From positions 62,001 through 126,000 of the IMG/VR virus record IMGVR_UViG_3300045747_000054: 64,000 bases of DNA; one strand, 5' to 3'. The DNA is from a virus. The notes under the pieces were generated by a model. It was given only the letters and a program-made list of their open reading frames with translations. It was not told the origin of the DNA and searched no databases. A program made the translations under genes and the position numbers. Shown here one piece after another: positions 1-8,340 of this stretch (position 1 is its first letter; every line of letters starts with the position of its first letter).

Positions 1-633
1 AACGATTGGTCTAATCAATTCCAACATGGCTTGTGCGTATACTCTGATTTCATACTGAGCATGTTCGTGATCACGCAAACGAATAAAGTGTAAAAGATTA
101 TGTAGATCGCAAGTTGCGAACATGCGGCTGTATGCTGCTACTGGCAACACAGAACGTGCGAGTTCTCTTGGGCAACCATCAACTATCAATGCGCGATATG
201 TGGCAAATGCAGCTTGACACTTTGAGTCAATTATATATTGGAAATTTGGTGCTAATGGATGCTGTTCATTCGTTCGCATCTGCTTATTATCTTTTGACTG
301 TGTGGTGATCTGATCTAACTCTGGAACATAGAAACCTTCATCAAGTTCTGTGTATCTCGCGGAGATTTCATTGAATGACCATGTGCGGTGACGATGCCAC
401 TGACGGAATACAAAGATTGGTGCCTTCACTTCGAATGTGAATGTCACTGATTCGAATGGACTTGTGTGACGATTCTTCATCAGATATCCAATGAGTTTTG
501 CATCACTCTTCTCGTCACCTTCGCGCCAATCCGCGTCATACGATACTCTTGCGGCTCTTACGATTGAAAGATCAGAACCCATTGAGTCTACTAGTCTAAC
601 GAAACCACCATTCAATACATCAATCTTACTCAT
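1..633 (-). CDS. thyX: Flavin-dependent thymidylate synthase ThyX (3' end outside window)
   Basis: Makes dTMP from dUMP with FAD, NADPH and methylenetetrahydrofolate, supplying thymidine for phage replication. Reading the minus strand from an ATG at 633 gives an open frame that runs off the left edge (211 codons seen). The ThyX signature RHRTWSFNEISARY is at about residues 81-94, covering the RHRxxSxNxxSxR motif, with HTSPFE at 56-61. The C-terminal part has the family pattern LARSVLP followed by LHNLLHFIRLR and AQYEIR. A GGAGGG ribosome site lies at 640-645, six bases before the start, inside the end of the upstream glycosyltransferase gene. The C-terminus is cut by the window edge. Confidence 0.95.
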   Translation of the reverse strand, partial: MSKIDVLNGGFVRLVDSMGSDLSIVRAARVSYDADWREGDEKSDAKLIGYLMKNRHTSPFESVTFTFEVKAPIFVFRQWHRHRTWSFNEISARYTELDEGFYVPELDQITTQSKDNKQMRTNEQHPLAPNFQYIIDSKCQAAFATYRALIVDGCPRELARSVLPVAAYSRMFATCDLHNLLHFIRLRDHEHAQYEIRVYAQAMLELIRPIV

Positions 634-635
634 AA

Positions 636-1631
636 TCATCCCTCCAAATGTGAAATAAACTGCTCGGCAGACTTCTTCCACGATATATTCTTTACACTAT
701 TATACACACTTTTACGTGAAATAGCAAAACATTTCACCACTGCATTACTCAAACTTTGACTTGTGTAACCGTTGACACCATTAACAATTTGATCGATTGG
801 ACCAGTTACTGGATATGCGGCTACGGGTGTTCCACATGCCATTGCTTCCAGTACAACTATTCCAAAAGTATCAGTTCTGCTTGGAAATACGAAGACACTG
901 GCAGACTGGTAATATCTAGCAAGGTCTTTTCCAAATTTATACCCTGCAAAAATTACATCAGGATACTTCTTTTTCAATCTTTTCTTATCTGGACCATTTC
1001 CAACCACAACCTTTCTTGTGTGAGGAATCTGTAATCGGCAGAAATCTTCGATACCCTTTTCCTTACTTACTCTGCCGACATAGAGAAGAATTTTATTATC
1101 ATTTTCATCGACGGTCGAACTAAACATAAAATGTTCATCATATCCCTTACCAGAAACCTGAACATTCCAATGTGCCTTTTCTTTTGCTACAGAAGGTGAT
1201 GGCATCATGACAATACGAGACTTTCTATGAAACCAGTTGAAAAATGCATTGGAAATAGTCAGTGGAAATCCCCAATTAGTTTTCAAGTATTCTGGAAACT
1301 TGGTGTGGTATGCGGTAGTGTAACGAATACCCATTTCATCCAACGCTCGCTTTGCGGCAACCCCTAATGGTCCTTCTGTGGCAATATGGAAACGGTGTAC
1401 TGGTTCCATATTCTTGAGAATATTCTTCATTCGATTCTTGGTACAAATAGAAAGTTCAATTTCCTTATAGAAGGGAAAGCGAATAGTCTTGAACTGACTC
1501 GGCTCAATGAGTTCTACGTCATAGACATTATGATCTATGTTTTGAATTATATTGGTGTAGGTAGTGACAACCCCATTTACTTGAGGATACCACGCATCAC
1601 TAATGATGACTATTCTTTTCTTAACAACCAT
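636..1631 (-). CDS. Glycosyltransferase, GT-B fold (GT4/GT1-like)
   Basis: Predicted to transfer a sugar from a nucleotide-sugar donor; the acceptor is unknown (phage DNA, host LPS or a virion protein are all possible). The N-terminus has the GT4-like pattern DAWYPQVNGVVTTY. The C-terminal donor domain has FPSRTDTFGIVVLEAMACG, the E-x7-E type motif of GT4 enzymes. About 331 residues, short for GT4 but with both domains. I chose the ATG at 1631 because GGGAG sits 8 bases before it; an in-frame ATG at 1646 is possible. It overlaps the end of the phosphoesterase gene by 22 bases, so the two are probably co-translated. Confidence 0.85.
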   Translation of the reverse strand: MVVKKRIVIISDAWYPQVNGVVTTYTNIIQNIDHNVYDVELIEPSQFKTIRFPFYKEIELSICTKNRMKNILKNMEPVHRFHIATEGPLGVAAKRALDEMGIRYTTAYHTKFPEYLKTNWGFPLTISNAFFNWFHRKSRIVMMPSPSVAKEKAHWNVQVSGKGYDEHFMFSSTVDENDNKILLYVGRVSKEKGIEDFCRLQIPHTRKVVVGNGPDKKRLKKKYPDVIFAGYKFGKDLARYYQSASVFVFPSRTDTFGIVVLEAMACGTPVAAYPVTGPIDQIVNGVNGYTSQSLSNAVVKCFAISRKSVYNSVKNISWKKSAEQFISHLEG

Positions 1632-2359
1632 TCCACAATCTCCCATTTGCCATCATGATGTTCCACAAGTGCTGTGCAACTTTCTACCCAATCTCCATCA
1701 TTCATATACTCTACGTCATTTATCATCTTGATTGCTGGATGATGAACGTGTCCACATATCACTCCATCAGCATGTTTCTTTTTGCAATAGTCTGTGATTA
1801 GATCTTCGAAATCATTCAAATAAGATAGGGCTTCCTTTGTCTTATTTTTCAGGTATGCACTGAGACTCCAATAAGAAAGACCTAATGCGCTGCGGATCTT
1901 CTGTAGAAGGTTATTGACTCTGAGTAACTGTTCGTATACAAAATCTCCGACATGGTATAGGAATTTCAAACGTGTTCTCAATACTCCATCAAACAAATCC
2001 CCATGAATAACCATGTATGTTTTTCCGTTCACTGCTTTGTAGCGGAAGTGATTATATAGTTCTATATTTCCAAACGAAAATGGAGAGAGCATACGAAAGT
2101 CTTCATCGTGATTTCCAGTAATATAGACAACTCTAGTATTTCTTTTAGATGCTGTAAGAAACCTACGAATTACATTGGTGTGTGATTGTCTCCAAAAGAA
2201 TTTTCTACGAAGTCTCCAGCCGTCAATAATGTCTCCTACTAAAAATAGATTCTCGCTTGTGTTGTGTTTGAGAAAAGAACAGAGTTCTTCGGCTTTACAA
2301 CCTCTGGATCCTAAGTGGATATCAGATATGAATATGGACTTATACTTCGTTGTCAGCAT
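1610..2359 (-). CDS. Calcineurin-like metallophosphoesterase (LpxH/UDP-diacylglucosamine hydrolase type)
   Basis: A two-metal phosphoesterase. The family motifs appear in order: DIHLGS, GDIIDGW, GNHDEDF, HGDLFD and GHVHHP. This layout, with the RLRRKFFW stretch after GDIIDGW, matches the LpxH-like subgroup that hydrolyses UDP-sugar-lipid or related phosphodiesters, but phage substrates are not known. The ATG at 2359 overlaps the primase stop (ATGCTGA). A GTG at 2368 in the same frame is an alternative start; GGAG lies only three bases before the ATG. It sits beside a glycosyltransferase, so a role in glycan or lipid modification is possible but inferred. Confidence 0.85.
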   Translation of the reverse strand: MLTTKYKSIFISDIHLGSRGCKAEELCSFLKHNTSENLFLVGDIIDGWRLRRKFFWRQSHTNVIRRFLTASKRNTRVVYITGNHDEDFRMLSPFSFGNIELYNHFRYKAVNGKTYMVIHGDLFDGVLRTRLKFLYHVGDFVYEQLLRVNNLLQKIRSALGLSYWSLSAYLKNKTKEALSYLNDFEDLITDYCKKKHADGVICGHVHHPAIKMINDVEYMNDGDWVESCTALVEHHDGKWEIVEWLLRKE

Positions 2360-3411
2360 TTTCTCCACTCTGCGAACTTGAGCTTCGCTGTTAGACCTTG
2401 AAAAGTATTCTCGCGGATAATGTTCATCACTTCACTCTCACTCATACCATTCATGATCATTTCATTCACATCTTTATAGGGTATATCATTCGGGAACAAT
2501 ACAACTGAATGGTCATTCTCGATGGCACGGTTTATTTGTTTTACAATCTCTTTATTTCGTGGCTCGGCATCATAAACTAAAACACACTCACTGTCGGAAA
2601 GAAAGTCTGGAACAGCACATAGATTACTATCGCCGCTGGCAACACTATTTTCCACGAAGTAAGAGTCGAACTGACCTTCCAAGACGTAGACTGTTTCTTT
2701 GGGGAGCAACCTGTGCAAGCCGAACAACTTTTTTTCATCTAGCACCTTTACTGTGATATACCTGATTTTCGATTCGCCCAATGCTCTACCAGCTACATTC
2801 GTAATTTCACCTTTCGAGTTAGTATAACACAGAACAATACGATCATCGTTTGGAACATTATCCTTGCCGTGATCTTTGAATGTATTGTCTAGGAAATCCT
2901 TGAACTTGTTAGTATAGAAAATCTCTTTCCAGAACTTCTCTGGAATCTTTCTCATGCGAATGTATTGAACAGCAAAATGTTCTGCTGGTAGTGTATCTAG
3001 GCTCCCAAACACATAGTTACCTGCACTTTTGGAAAATATATTTTGCAGTGTAACAGTATCTTGAAATGCTTCTGTTGGTTTCCTGCCACCCTTAAGATCG
3101 ATTATGGGTTTCTCGTAATTTGAGCGATTATTGTCACCAGAACTATAACGATCAAGGCAATATTGTGAATATTCCTGTTCATCGATGTGCTTTAATAGTT
3201 TGGGGAAAGTTGTTCCCGTTTGACAATTGTGACATGTGTAAAAATAGTCATTATTCTTACGAAATACATAGCCACGGGCTTTCGTGCGGTTCTTCTGTGA
3301 ATCTCCGCAAATAGGGCATGAAAAGTTATATAAATCGTTCTTCTTTTCTTTGAAGTTACGAAGACGACTGGATATTTTCAATAGGTAAGTTCTGTCTAAA
3401 AAGACGGACAT
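2353..3411 (-). CDS. 61: DNA primase, T4 gp61-like
   Basis: Makes RNA primers for lagging-strand synthesis together with helicase gp41 (gene at 19970-21361). The N-terminal zinc ribbon has CPICGDSQKNRTKARGY followed by CHNC, closely like T4 gp61. The TOPRIM catalytic core follows, with VYVLEGQFDSYFV and then CVLVYDAEPRNKE. At 352 residues it is the expected size. The stop overlaps the start of the phosphoesterase gene. A sigma70-type promoter lies just upstream (3447-3475), so this looks like the first gene of an early operon running left through thyX. Confidence 0.93.
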   Translation of the reverse strand: MSVFLDRTYLLKISSRLRNFKEKKNDLYNFSCPICGDSQKNRTKARGYVFRKNNDYFYTCHNCQTGTTFPKLLKHIDEQEYSQYCLDRYSSGDNNRSNYEKPIIDLKGGRKPTEAFQDTVTLQNIFSKSAGNYVFGSLDTLPAEHFAVQYIRMRKIPEKFWKEIFYTNKFKDFLDNTFKDHGKDNVPNDDRIVLCYTNSKGEITNVAGRALGESKIRYITVKVLDEKKLFGLHRLLPKETVYVLEGQFDSYFVENSVASGDSNLCAVPDFLSDSECVLVYDAEPRNKEIVKQINRAIENDHSVVLFPNDIPYKDVNEMIMNGMSESEVMNIIRENTFQGLTAKLKFAEWRKC

Positions 3412-3446
3412 GATATAAAGCTTTCAAAGTGACAATCAATGTACTC

Positions 3447-3475
3447 ATGATACTACATTTCAACCAAAAAAGCAA
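3447..3475 (-). promoter_or_regulatory. Sigma70-type promoter before primase
   Basis: On the minus strand TTGCTT (3470-3475), 17-base spacer, TATCAT (3447-3452). It lies in the 66-base gap before the primase gene and reads towards it. Confidence 0.6.
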
Positions 3476-3477
3476 GT

Positions 3478-3867
3478 TTATGGAGAGATGTTTACCATGT
3501 TGGATACTTTTGAAATAATCCACGCTATGATACCTGCCGCGCCGACTGTAATCCAACGCCATTTATTAAGGTCTTCGATCTTTCCAGATTGTTCTTCAAT
3601 CTTTCTTGTGTTTGCATGATGAAGATCTTTAAGTTCTTCACGGCAGTCTTCAACGGCTTCTAGAATTTTCTTCTCTAGTTGTTCCATTTCGCGGCGAAGT
3701 TCTTTGACTTCAAAGGAAGCACCTTCTCTGCGTGCTTCTATGACTGATTCGATCTTCTCTAGAGTGGTGTCGAATTTGTCGTAGACCACAGAAAGAAAAT
3801 AGACTTTCTCTTTCAAAGCAGAAAGTTCTATTTCTAGTTTTGATATCTTTTGTTCGAAGTCTATCAT
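3478..3867 (-). CDS. Coiled-coil protein with C-terminal membrane anchor
   Basis: Unrecognised family. Residues 1-100 are highly charged with heptad-like Leu/Ile/Val spacing (a long coiled coil); residues about 104-121 (WITVGAAGIIAWIISK) form one membrane segment, leaving a very short C-terminus. This layout resembles XhlA-type proteins that accompany phage holins, and the gene is directly downstream of the spanin genes, so a role in lysis or lysis timing is reasonable but not shown. A GGAGAGAACC ribosome site precedes the ATG. Confidence 0.75.
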   Translation of the reverse strand: MIDFEQKISKLEIELSALKEKVYFLSVVYDKFDTTLEKIESVIEARREGASFEVKELRREMEQLEKKILEAVEDCREELKDLHHANTRKIEEQSGKIEDLNKWRWITVGAAGIIAWIISKVSNMVNISP

Positions 3868-3891
3868 TGGTTCTCTCCTAGACCCCGAACA

Positions 3892-4086
3892 TTATTTTGT
3901 AGTTTCACTAGCTCCTGTTTTAGTAGGTGCTTCGGGTTGTCTTATTGTTTTCAATTTCTCTGGCTCTTTCAAAAGCAACTCTGGAGGTGCCGTGACATCT
4001 TCAATAGTTGGAATCATCAGAGTATTGGTGTGGCAACATCCACTCAATAATACAACTGTCGCTAGTGTTATAATTACATTTTTCAT
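3892..4086 (-). CDS. o-spanin (Rz1-like outer-membrane lipoprotein)
   Basis: A 64-residue protein with a lipoprotein signal peptide: charged start MKN, hydrophobic stretch, lipobox LLSGC with lipidated Cys at 17. The mature part is short, proline-rich and without a membrane segment, as in Rz1-type outer spanins. The gene follows the i-spanin gene by 8 bases. Together the pair would span the periplasm and fuse the two host membranes at the last step of lysis. Its presence indicates a Gram-negative host. Confidence 0.85.
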   Translation of the reverse strand: MKNVIITLATVVLLSGCCHTNTLMIPTIEDVTAPPELLLKEPEKLKTIRQPEAPTKTGASETTK

Positions 4087-4094
4087 GATATCCT

Positions 4095-4673
4095 CTATTT
4101 AGGCAATACTGACTTATTAGCTTTGTCAACAGCAGATTTTACCTTTGCAGCCCAATCTTGCATGGCATGAACATAGTCGCGAAGGGCATTGATTTGAGCG
4201 TCTTTTTCATGACATGTACCATAGTTTTCGGCAACTATTGCTAATGCCTGATTATCCATGATAGTAGATGGAGTAGAATCCTTCGACAGAGTTTCATCTG
4301 GTGGAAGTCCCAATGCTGCCTGATCGTGTAGGTAGATCCAACCAGTAGACAATGCATATTGAGATGGAACTTCATGATTAGAGATGTCTCTGTAGACGAT
4401 CTTTAGCTTCTCGACTTCCTGAACCTTGTACAAATACCTAATGACCACGTTCTCTCTAACGAGGGCACGTTCATCTGTCAGTTGTTGTTTTAGATCTTTT
4501 TGATCATTTGCGTACTTGGCAATCTTGAGTTCGTATTTGTCAGTTGTGATGGTTTCTGCTCTGTTATAAGCATAATAGTATGTTCCACCCAATGCTGATG
4601 TTATGACTGCAATCGCAATCAAGATTTTCCAAGGCAGTGGAATTCCACTTGCCGCCATTCCAAGTATACCCAT
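4095..4673 (-). CDS. i-spanin (Rz-like inner-membrane spanin)
   Basis: One N-terminal membrane segment (about residues 15-35), then a charged alpha-helical, coiled-coil-prone stretch (about 40-95) and a further helical C-terminal region. This is the type II membrane layout of Rz-like i-spanins. 192 residues, longer than lambda Rz. It partners with the lipoprotein encoded immediately downstream; the genes are separate rather than nested as in lambda. GGAG precedes the ATG. An alternative role as a generic membrane tether cannot be excluded from sequence alone. Confidence 0.8.
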   Translation of the reverse strand: MGILGMAASGIPLPWKILIAIAVITSALGGTYYYAYNRAETITTDKYELKIAKYANDQKDLKQQLTDERALVRENVVIRYLYKVQEVEKLKIVYRDISNHEVPSQYALSTGWIYLHDQAALGLPPDETLSKDSTPSTIMDNQALAIVAENYGTCHEKDAQINALRDYVHAMQDWAAKVKSAVDKANKSVLPK

Positions 4674-4689
4674 ATTATATCTCCAATAA

Positions 4690-4929
4690 TTATTGCTTAC
4701 TCTGTGGCTCCGTTGTTTTCTTCAACATCAAGGCACCACCACCAGCCGCCATTATCAATCCAAATCCAGTGCCGAATGCTACGGCATCAAAAGTCTGACC
4801 TTTGTAAAGCGAGTAGAACGCGCATCCTAAAAATGACAAACAGCCCACAGCCCAAAGGACTCTACCAATATCAATTGTTTCATTGTCTACTCCCGTAAAT
4901 GCATGTTTGAACATTTCCGAGAATTTCAT
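4690..4929 (-). CDS. Small two-TM membrane protein, holin candidate
   Basis: 79 residues with two hydrophobic segments (about 23-43 and 47-69), short charged ends and a Gly/Ala-rich second segment (FGLIMAAGGGALML). Placed between the endolysin side and the spanin genes, it fits a class II-like holin that would permeabilise the inner membrane and release the endolysin. No family signature is recognised; this assignment rests on topology and neighbours. Confidence 0.65.
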   Translation of the reverse strand: MKFSEMFKHAFTGVDNETIDIGRVLWAVGCLSFLGCAFYSLYKGQTFDAVAFGTGFGLIMAAGGGALMLKKTTEPQSKQ

Positions 4930-4938
4930 TTTAAACTC

Positions 4939-6147
4939 CTATTTCTTTTTTAAATCCATTTCCTTGCCATGCTTGTCTAGGACAACATAACGTCCACCGC
5001 CAACCTGACCTTTTGCCGCATAGTGAATGTGTACATGTCCTTTCTTATCGTGGACTCCTACACTCTTAATGGCAAGATGTTTTCCATCATCCATCTGTTC
5101 AAGATACCTTCTTGCCATGCTGTGTTCGTGATCGGCAGCGCGACGATAACCTTCTTTGATTCCTAATCTTTTCTTCTTGATGATTCTACGAATCTTGTCA
5201 AGAAGTGGTTCGTTGTCCCTTACTGGCTTTATAGGAGGAAGAACGTTACCATTGTGACGTTTGAATACTGCCATGCTTTCATCTAAGTTGTATTTTGCCA
5301 TGTATGATGTCAATCTCTCATGTGCTGCTGCTCTTCTGACAGACTTTTGCGTAACTCTCTTCTTGAATGGATGTTCTGTTCCGCAATTTCGGCATTTCTT
5401 TACAGGTGCCTTTAGTTCATCACTGTATACTCTATCAAAGATGTTGCCGCCACAATGCTTGTCGTTAGAACATGTCCAACCAGTCTGTTTTTCTTCCTTG
5501 TGAAGCATTCTCTTGATACCAAGACCGACAGCACCCCACTTGTCAAATGTCTTATTATCACTTGCTACGCTACTACGATATGCATCAGTCTTTGATTTTG
5601 CGGCTGCTCTAGCAGTCTGATCGGCAGCATCTGCCTGATCATATTTCGCAGCAGTCTTGGCATGAAGTGCCTTGTTCGGATGCTTCTTGCTGAAACTCTT
5701 CAATCTTGTTAACCTATATGCCTTTGCATGTAGTTTCGATGCATCTTTCGATGCAATAGCAGCATCAGTTCTCTTACCAGAATTATGCTTTTCTATGCTA
5801 CGTCTAACCTTGTTTCCAATTGCATCACCAATAGTACTTCCAACAAAATGTAGAACTGGAGCAGAAGCAAGTGCTGCTGCCGCTAATTCAAGGGATTCAT
5901 CCATAGCATGTCTTTCATATTCACTATAGTGTTTTGATGCACCATGTTCATTTCCAGAAGCATAATCAGTTGCTGCCGCATGAAGATGCCCGAACGCTTT
6001 CTCACCATATTTGGTGACAACTTTGTTCTTGATTCTTAGAGTTTTCTTGTGATCCTCTCCATGATTTCTAAGAGCATGGGTATATTCCCCGAATAGATCA
6101 TCGTGGAATTTTTCATCTAGATTTCGAAACTCTTTGAAGGTTCTCAT
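4939..6147 (-). CDS. Predicted internal head protein with capsid-targeting leader and zinc ribbon
   Basis: 402 residues starting MRTFKEFRNLDE, a variant of the T4 internal-protein leader with a gp21-type L-D-E site at residues 10-12. Further (I/L)-x-E sites occur at LDE 288-290 and IKE 330-332. A four-Cys zinc-ribbon-like set is at C225, C232, C252, C255. Most of the chain is Ala/Lys/His-rich helical sequence like other proteins in the 8.8-12.8 kb block. No enzymatic motif is recognised. It lies within the lysis region, between the holin candidate and the endolysin. Packaging in the head is inferred from the leader. Confidence 0.8.
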   Translation of the reverse strand: MRTFKEFRNLDEKFHDDLFGEYTHALRNHGEDHKKTLRIKNKVVTKYGEKAFGHLHAAATDYASGNEHGASKHYSEYERHAMDESLELAAAALASAPVLHFVGSTIGDAIGNKVRRSIEKHNSGKRTDAAIASKDASKLHAKAYRLTRLKSFSKKHPNKALHAKTAAKYDQADAADQTARAAAKSKTDAYRSSVASDNKTFDKWGAVGLGIKRMLHKEEKQTGWTCSNDKHCGGNIFDRVYSDELKAPVKKCRNCGTEHPFKKRVTQKSVRRAAAHERLTSYMAKYNLDESMAVFKRHNGNVLPPIKPVRDNEPLLDKIRRIIKKKRLGIKEGYRRAADHEHSMARRYLEQMDDGKHLAIKSVGVHDKKGHVHIHYAAKGQVGGGRYVVLDKHGKEMDLKKK

Positions 6148-6173
6148 TTCATATCCTGATAGTACTGTTCTAT

Positions 6174-6788
6174 TTATTGCAAAACAATCATTGCTCTGTC
6201 ATAAAATTCGCGTCTTTCCATCAATCCATTGACTCCACCATTGATTCTTTTGGTCAAAGTGACGAAATCTGGCTTATCTGCCCATTCGTTCAGATTGTTG
6301 GATTCCCAAAACCACTTTGCGGACATCATGGCACCTTCGATGGTTTCCAGATAGGCTGGATTGGCAATCAGGTCAATTCCCAATGATTTTCCACATTTGG
6401 TGTAATTTTCCTTTCCGGTGATCTGAATGAAACCCCTGCCACGATAGTTCCAGCCGTCTCCAGAGTCTTCAGGACCGTTTCCAAGCCTGTTGGCATATAC
6501 ACGGGAGGCTATCTTCTGTGGATTGCGAGCATAATCATGTACATTAGTGGCGTTGAAGTATTTTGAGAATATCTTGAGAAGTCCTGTATCTGAATAGTTC
6601 AGGTTTTCTACTGCCACACAATAACTACCAGATTCATGTGCTGTCTGAGCAATGAATGCAGCTAGACGCAATTTTGTATTCAATATACTAGAAGATAGAA
6701 CATTCAATTCTTTAACAATATCATCTTGTTTGAATTTGGTGTATTTTACTTCTGGAGTAATTTGAAGAAGTTGATCTTTTGTTACCAT
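6174..6788 (-). CDS. Endolysin, GH19 chitinase-like muramidase
   Basis: Cleaves host peptidoglycan glycan strands at lysis. The GH19 pattern is clear: TAHESG with putative catalytic Glu at 52, ENLNYS with second Glu at 61, then RGRGFIQITGKENY and later RINGGVNG. 204 residues, the usual size for a single-domain GH19 phage endolysin. No signal peptide or membrane segment is seen, so it needs a holin; the two-TM protein at 4690-4929 is the candidate. Its first bases overlap the next upstream small gene by 7 bases. Confidence 0.93.
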   Translation of the reverse strand: MVTKDQLLQITPEVKYTKFKQDDIVKELNVLSSSILNTKLRLAAFIAQTAHESGSYCVAVENLNYSDTGLLKIFSKYFNATNVHDYARNPQKIASRVYANRLGNGPEDSGDGWNYRGRGFIQITGKENYTKCGKSLGIDLIANPAYLETIEGAMMSAKWFWESNNLNEWADKPDFVTLTKRINGGVNGLMERREFYDRAMIVLQ

Positions 6789-6973
6789 TGTGAATACTGT
6801 ACCTTTACGTTAGTTGAGTCTTTCAGATTTTTATATGCTTCAATAGCTTCTTTTTCTGTCTTATAAGGCTCGTCGTTAATGCGTGTATTTCCACGAAAAA
6901 GGTGATACCCCCTTCTGGAAAGGCTTTTATCACTGAGGCTTAAGAAAGCTGAATGTTCAGTCTCTCTTGCCAT
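6782..6973 (-). CDS. Small protein with a module shared with its upstream neighbour
   Basis: 63 residues, unrecognised. Residues about 21-58 (GYHLFRGNTRINDEPYKTEK and onward) align with the C-terminus of the 200-residue protein encoded just upstream (GFYLVKNGQRLHDEPHRNEK). Both end in a helix plus short strand and lie one base apart on the genome, which suggests duplication of a 40-residue domain. It overlaps the endolysin start by 7 bases and would be co-expressed with it. Confidence 0.7.
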   Translation of the reverse strand: MARETEHSAFLSLSDKSLSRRGYHLFRGNTRINDEPYKTEKEAIEAYKNLKDSTNVKVQYSQW

Positions 6974-6974
6974 C

Positions 6975-7577
6975 TTAGCTTACTTTGTGTATCTTGATAC
7001 CAGTGGTATCATGAATCTTTCTGTATGCATGTAGAACGTCTTTCTCATTTCTATGAGGTTCATCATGTAGTCTCTGACCATTCTTGACAAGATAGAATCC
7101 TGGTTTTGCCTTGGTCTGTAAATGTCTGTTCGCAGTGTGTTCGGATCCATGTTCTGGACCTTCCTTCACTACTACTGGCGCTGCTCTCTTTAGCATCTTC
7201 TTTCTTGAAGAACTCATGGAGGCAGATGCGGTGTCATCTTTCTGTGGTCCACCAATTGGAGAAACAGATGCTCCTGCGCCGCCAGAAGTCATGACAGCAC
7301 CATCTTCATTCATTGCGAATGGGCGAGTGGTATAAGCATGAGAAACCTTTGGTTTTGGTGCCAACTGTCTTGGCTCCTTCTTTGCAACATCAGCCTTTAC
7401 TGCCTTGGATTGTGGGGCTGGCGCAGTGGAAACTGGCTTCTGCACATTTGGTTTAGGGGCATTTACCTTTGGCGCAGTGGATGATACTGGCTTCTTTGGT
7501 TGTGCTGCATTACTTACAGGCTTCTTTACTGCTGGAGTATTGAATCCTTCTTTGATGTTCTTGAGTTTTCTCTTCAT
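6975..7577 (-). CDS. Pro/Ala/Lys-rich protein, possible internal head protein
   Basis: 200 residues starting MKRKLKNIKEG, which contains a gp21-type I-K-E|G site but is a poor match to the canonical leader. Residues about 15-85 are a low-complexity Pro/Ala/Lys/Val tract without predicted fold. The last 45 residues form the small domain shared with the 63-residue neighbour. The start overlaps the previous stop in an ATGA arrangement. A basic, disordered, cleavable protein would fit a DNA-associated head protein, but that is inference. Confidence 0.7.
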   Translation of the reverse strand: MKRKLKNIKEGFNTPAVKKPVSNAAQPKKPVSSTAPKVNAPKPNVQKPVSTAPAPQSKAVKADVAKKEPRQLAPKPKVSHAYTTRPFAMNEDGAVMTSGGAGASVSPIGGPQKDDTASASMSSSRKKMLKRAAPVVVKEGPEHGSEHTANRHLQTKAKPGFYLVKNGQRLHDEPHRNEKDVLHAYRKIHDTTGIKIHKVS

Positions 7578-7963
7578 TTTATCTCTCTTAGTAGTCTAAC
7601 GGCTTCTTTGTCTAGTTCTATGTCGCTGGAAATAATATCCTTTCCATTTATTCCATGTATCACATCTGGCATATAGTTTAAGAAAATCAAAAATGGTTTC
7701 ATCACACTATAGTCTCTTTCTTCTAATCTGAAGAATATGAGTCTGGTAGTAGCGTCTACACCAAAGCAATTATAAAGGACAATCAAGTGATTCATTATGA
7801 GGCGTTCTTTCAGACATCCCGAAGAATAATATTTTGTCAGAAGTCTCTTGATATACAAAATCCTATCCAGATCTTCGTTGAACTCACTCATTACTGCGTT
7901 GGGTCTGTCGTAGACTTTCGCACAATACAATAGAAAATTATCCTCTGTTAAATTATTAAACAT
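7574..7963 (-). CDS. Conserved phage protein of unknown function
   Basis: 129 residues, mostly helical, starting MFNNLTEDNFLLYCAKVYD. The pattern of LKERLIMNHLIVLYNCFG followed by ATTRLIFFRLEE resembles small conserved proteins found in many T4-like phages near structural genes, whose role I do not know. No catalytic motif, signal or membrane segment. The stop overlaps the next gene start. Confidence 0.8.
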   Translation of the reverse strand: MFNNLTEDNFLLYCAKVYDRPNAVMSEFNEDLDRILYIKRLLTKYYSSGCLKERLIMNHLIVLYNCFGVDATTRLIFFRLEERDYSVMKPFLIFLNYMPDVIHGINGKDIISSDIELDKEAVRLLREIK

Positions 7964-7968
7964 ATGAT

Positions 7969-8340
7969 TTAGCTATCTGAAGATCGTCTTGTTTGCCTCA
8001 AATAACTCTCGTCATCTTTGTCATCATCTTCGTCTTCAATGTCGTCGTCCATTTCTTCAAGGTCTTCTAGATCTTCACCATCTATGATCTGAGCATATCC
8101 TTCGAACATTCCGGTGTCGTCCTGATCTACTGCAATATAAAGGTACATCGCATCATTGCCGTCTATGGATTCTACGTTGAATACGAATTCATCATCGATA
8201 CCGTCAGTTTCTATGTTCGGAAGATTGACACCATATCCAAGAAGAATAGATTGAACTGTCTGTAGAATGATCTCAGGATTCTTGAATTTTCCAGCGAGAA
8301 CACTGTCAAATTTTTGGTTTACTTCTTCTACGTCACTCAT
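7969..8340 (-). CDS. Acidic C-terminal-tail protein, unknown function
   Basis: 123 residues from the ATG at 8340, which overlaps the stop of the upstream HAD gene (AAATGAGTG); an in-frame ATG at 8367 would overlap more and is less likely. The N-terminal two thirds looks globular; the C-terminus is a dense Asp/Glu tract (residues about 90-115) ending in a basic RQTRRSS tail. Such acidic tails can mimic nucleic acid or chaperone basic partners, which would suit the basic internal proteins encoded nearby, but no family is recognised. Confidence 0.75.
   Translation of the reverse strand: MSDVEEVNQKFDSVLAGKFKNPEIILQTVQSILLGYGVNLPNIETDGIDDEFVFNVESIDGNDAMYLYIAVDQDDTGMFEGYAQIIDGEDLEDLEEMDDDIEDEDDDKDDESYLRQTRRSSDS

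Noticed and set aside
4095-4106. CCTAAATA late-promoter-like sequence before the o-spanin gene
   Set aside because: The TAA is the stop codon of the i-spanin gene, and the match lies only about 10 bases before the next ATG.
6171-6178. AATAAATA late-promoter-like sequence before the 402-residue gene
   Set aside because: It is formed by the endolysin stop codon plus following bases and differs from the exact TATAAATA seen elsewhere; not convincing.
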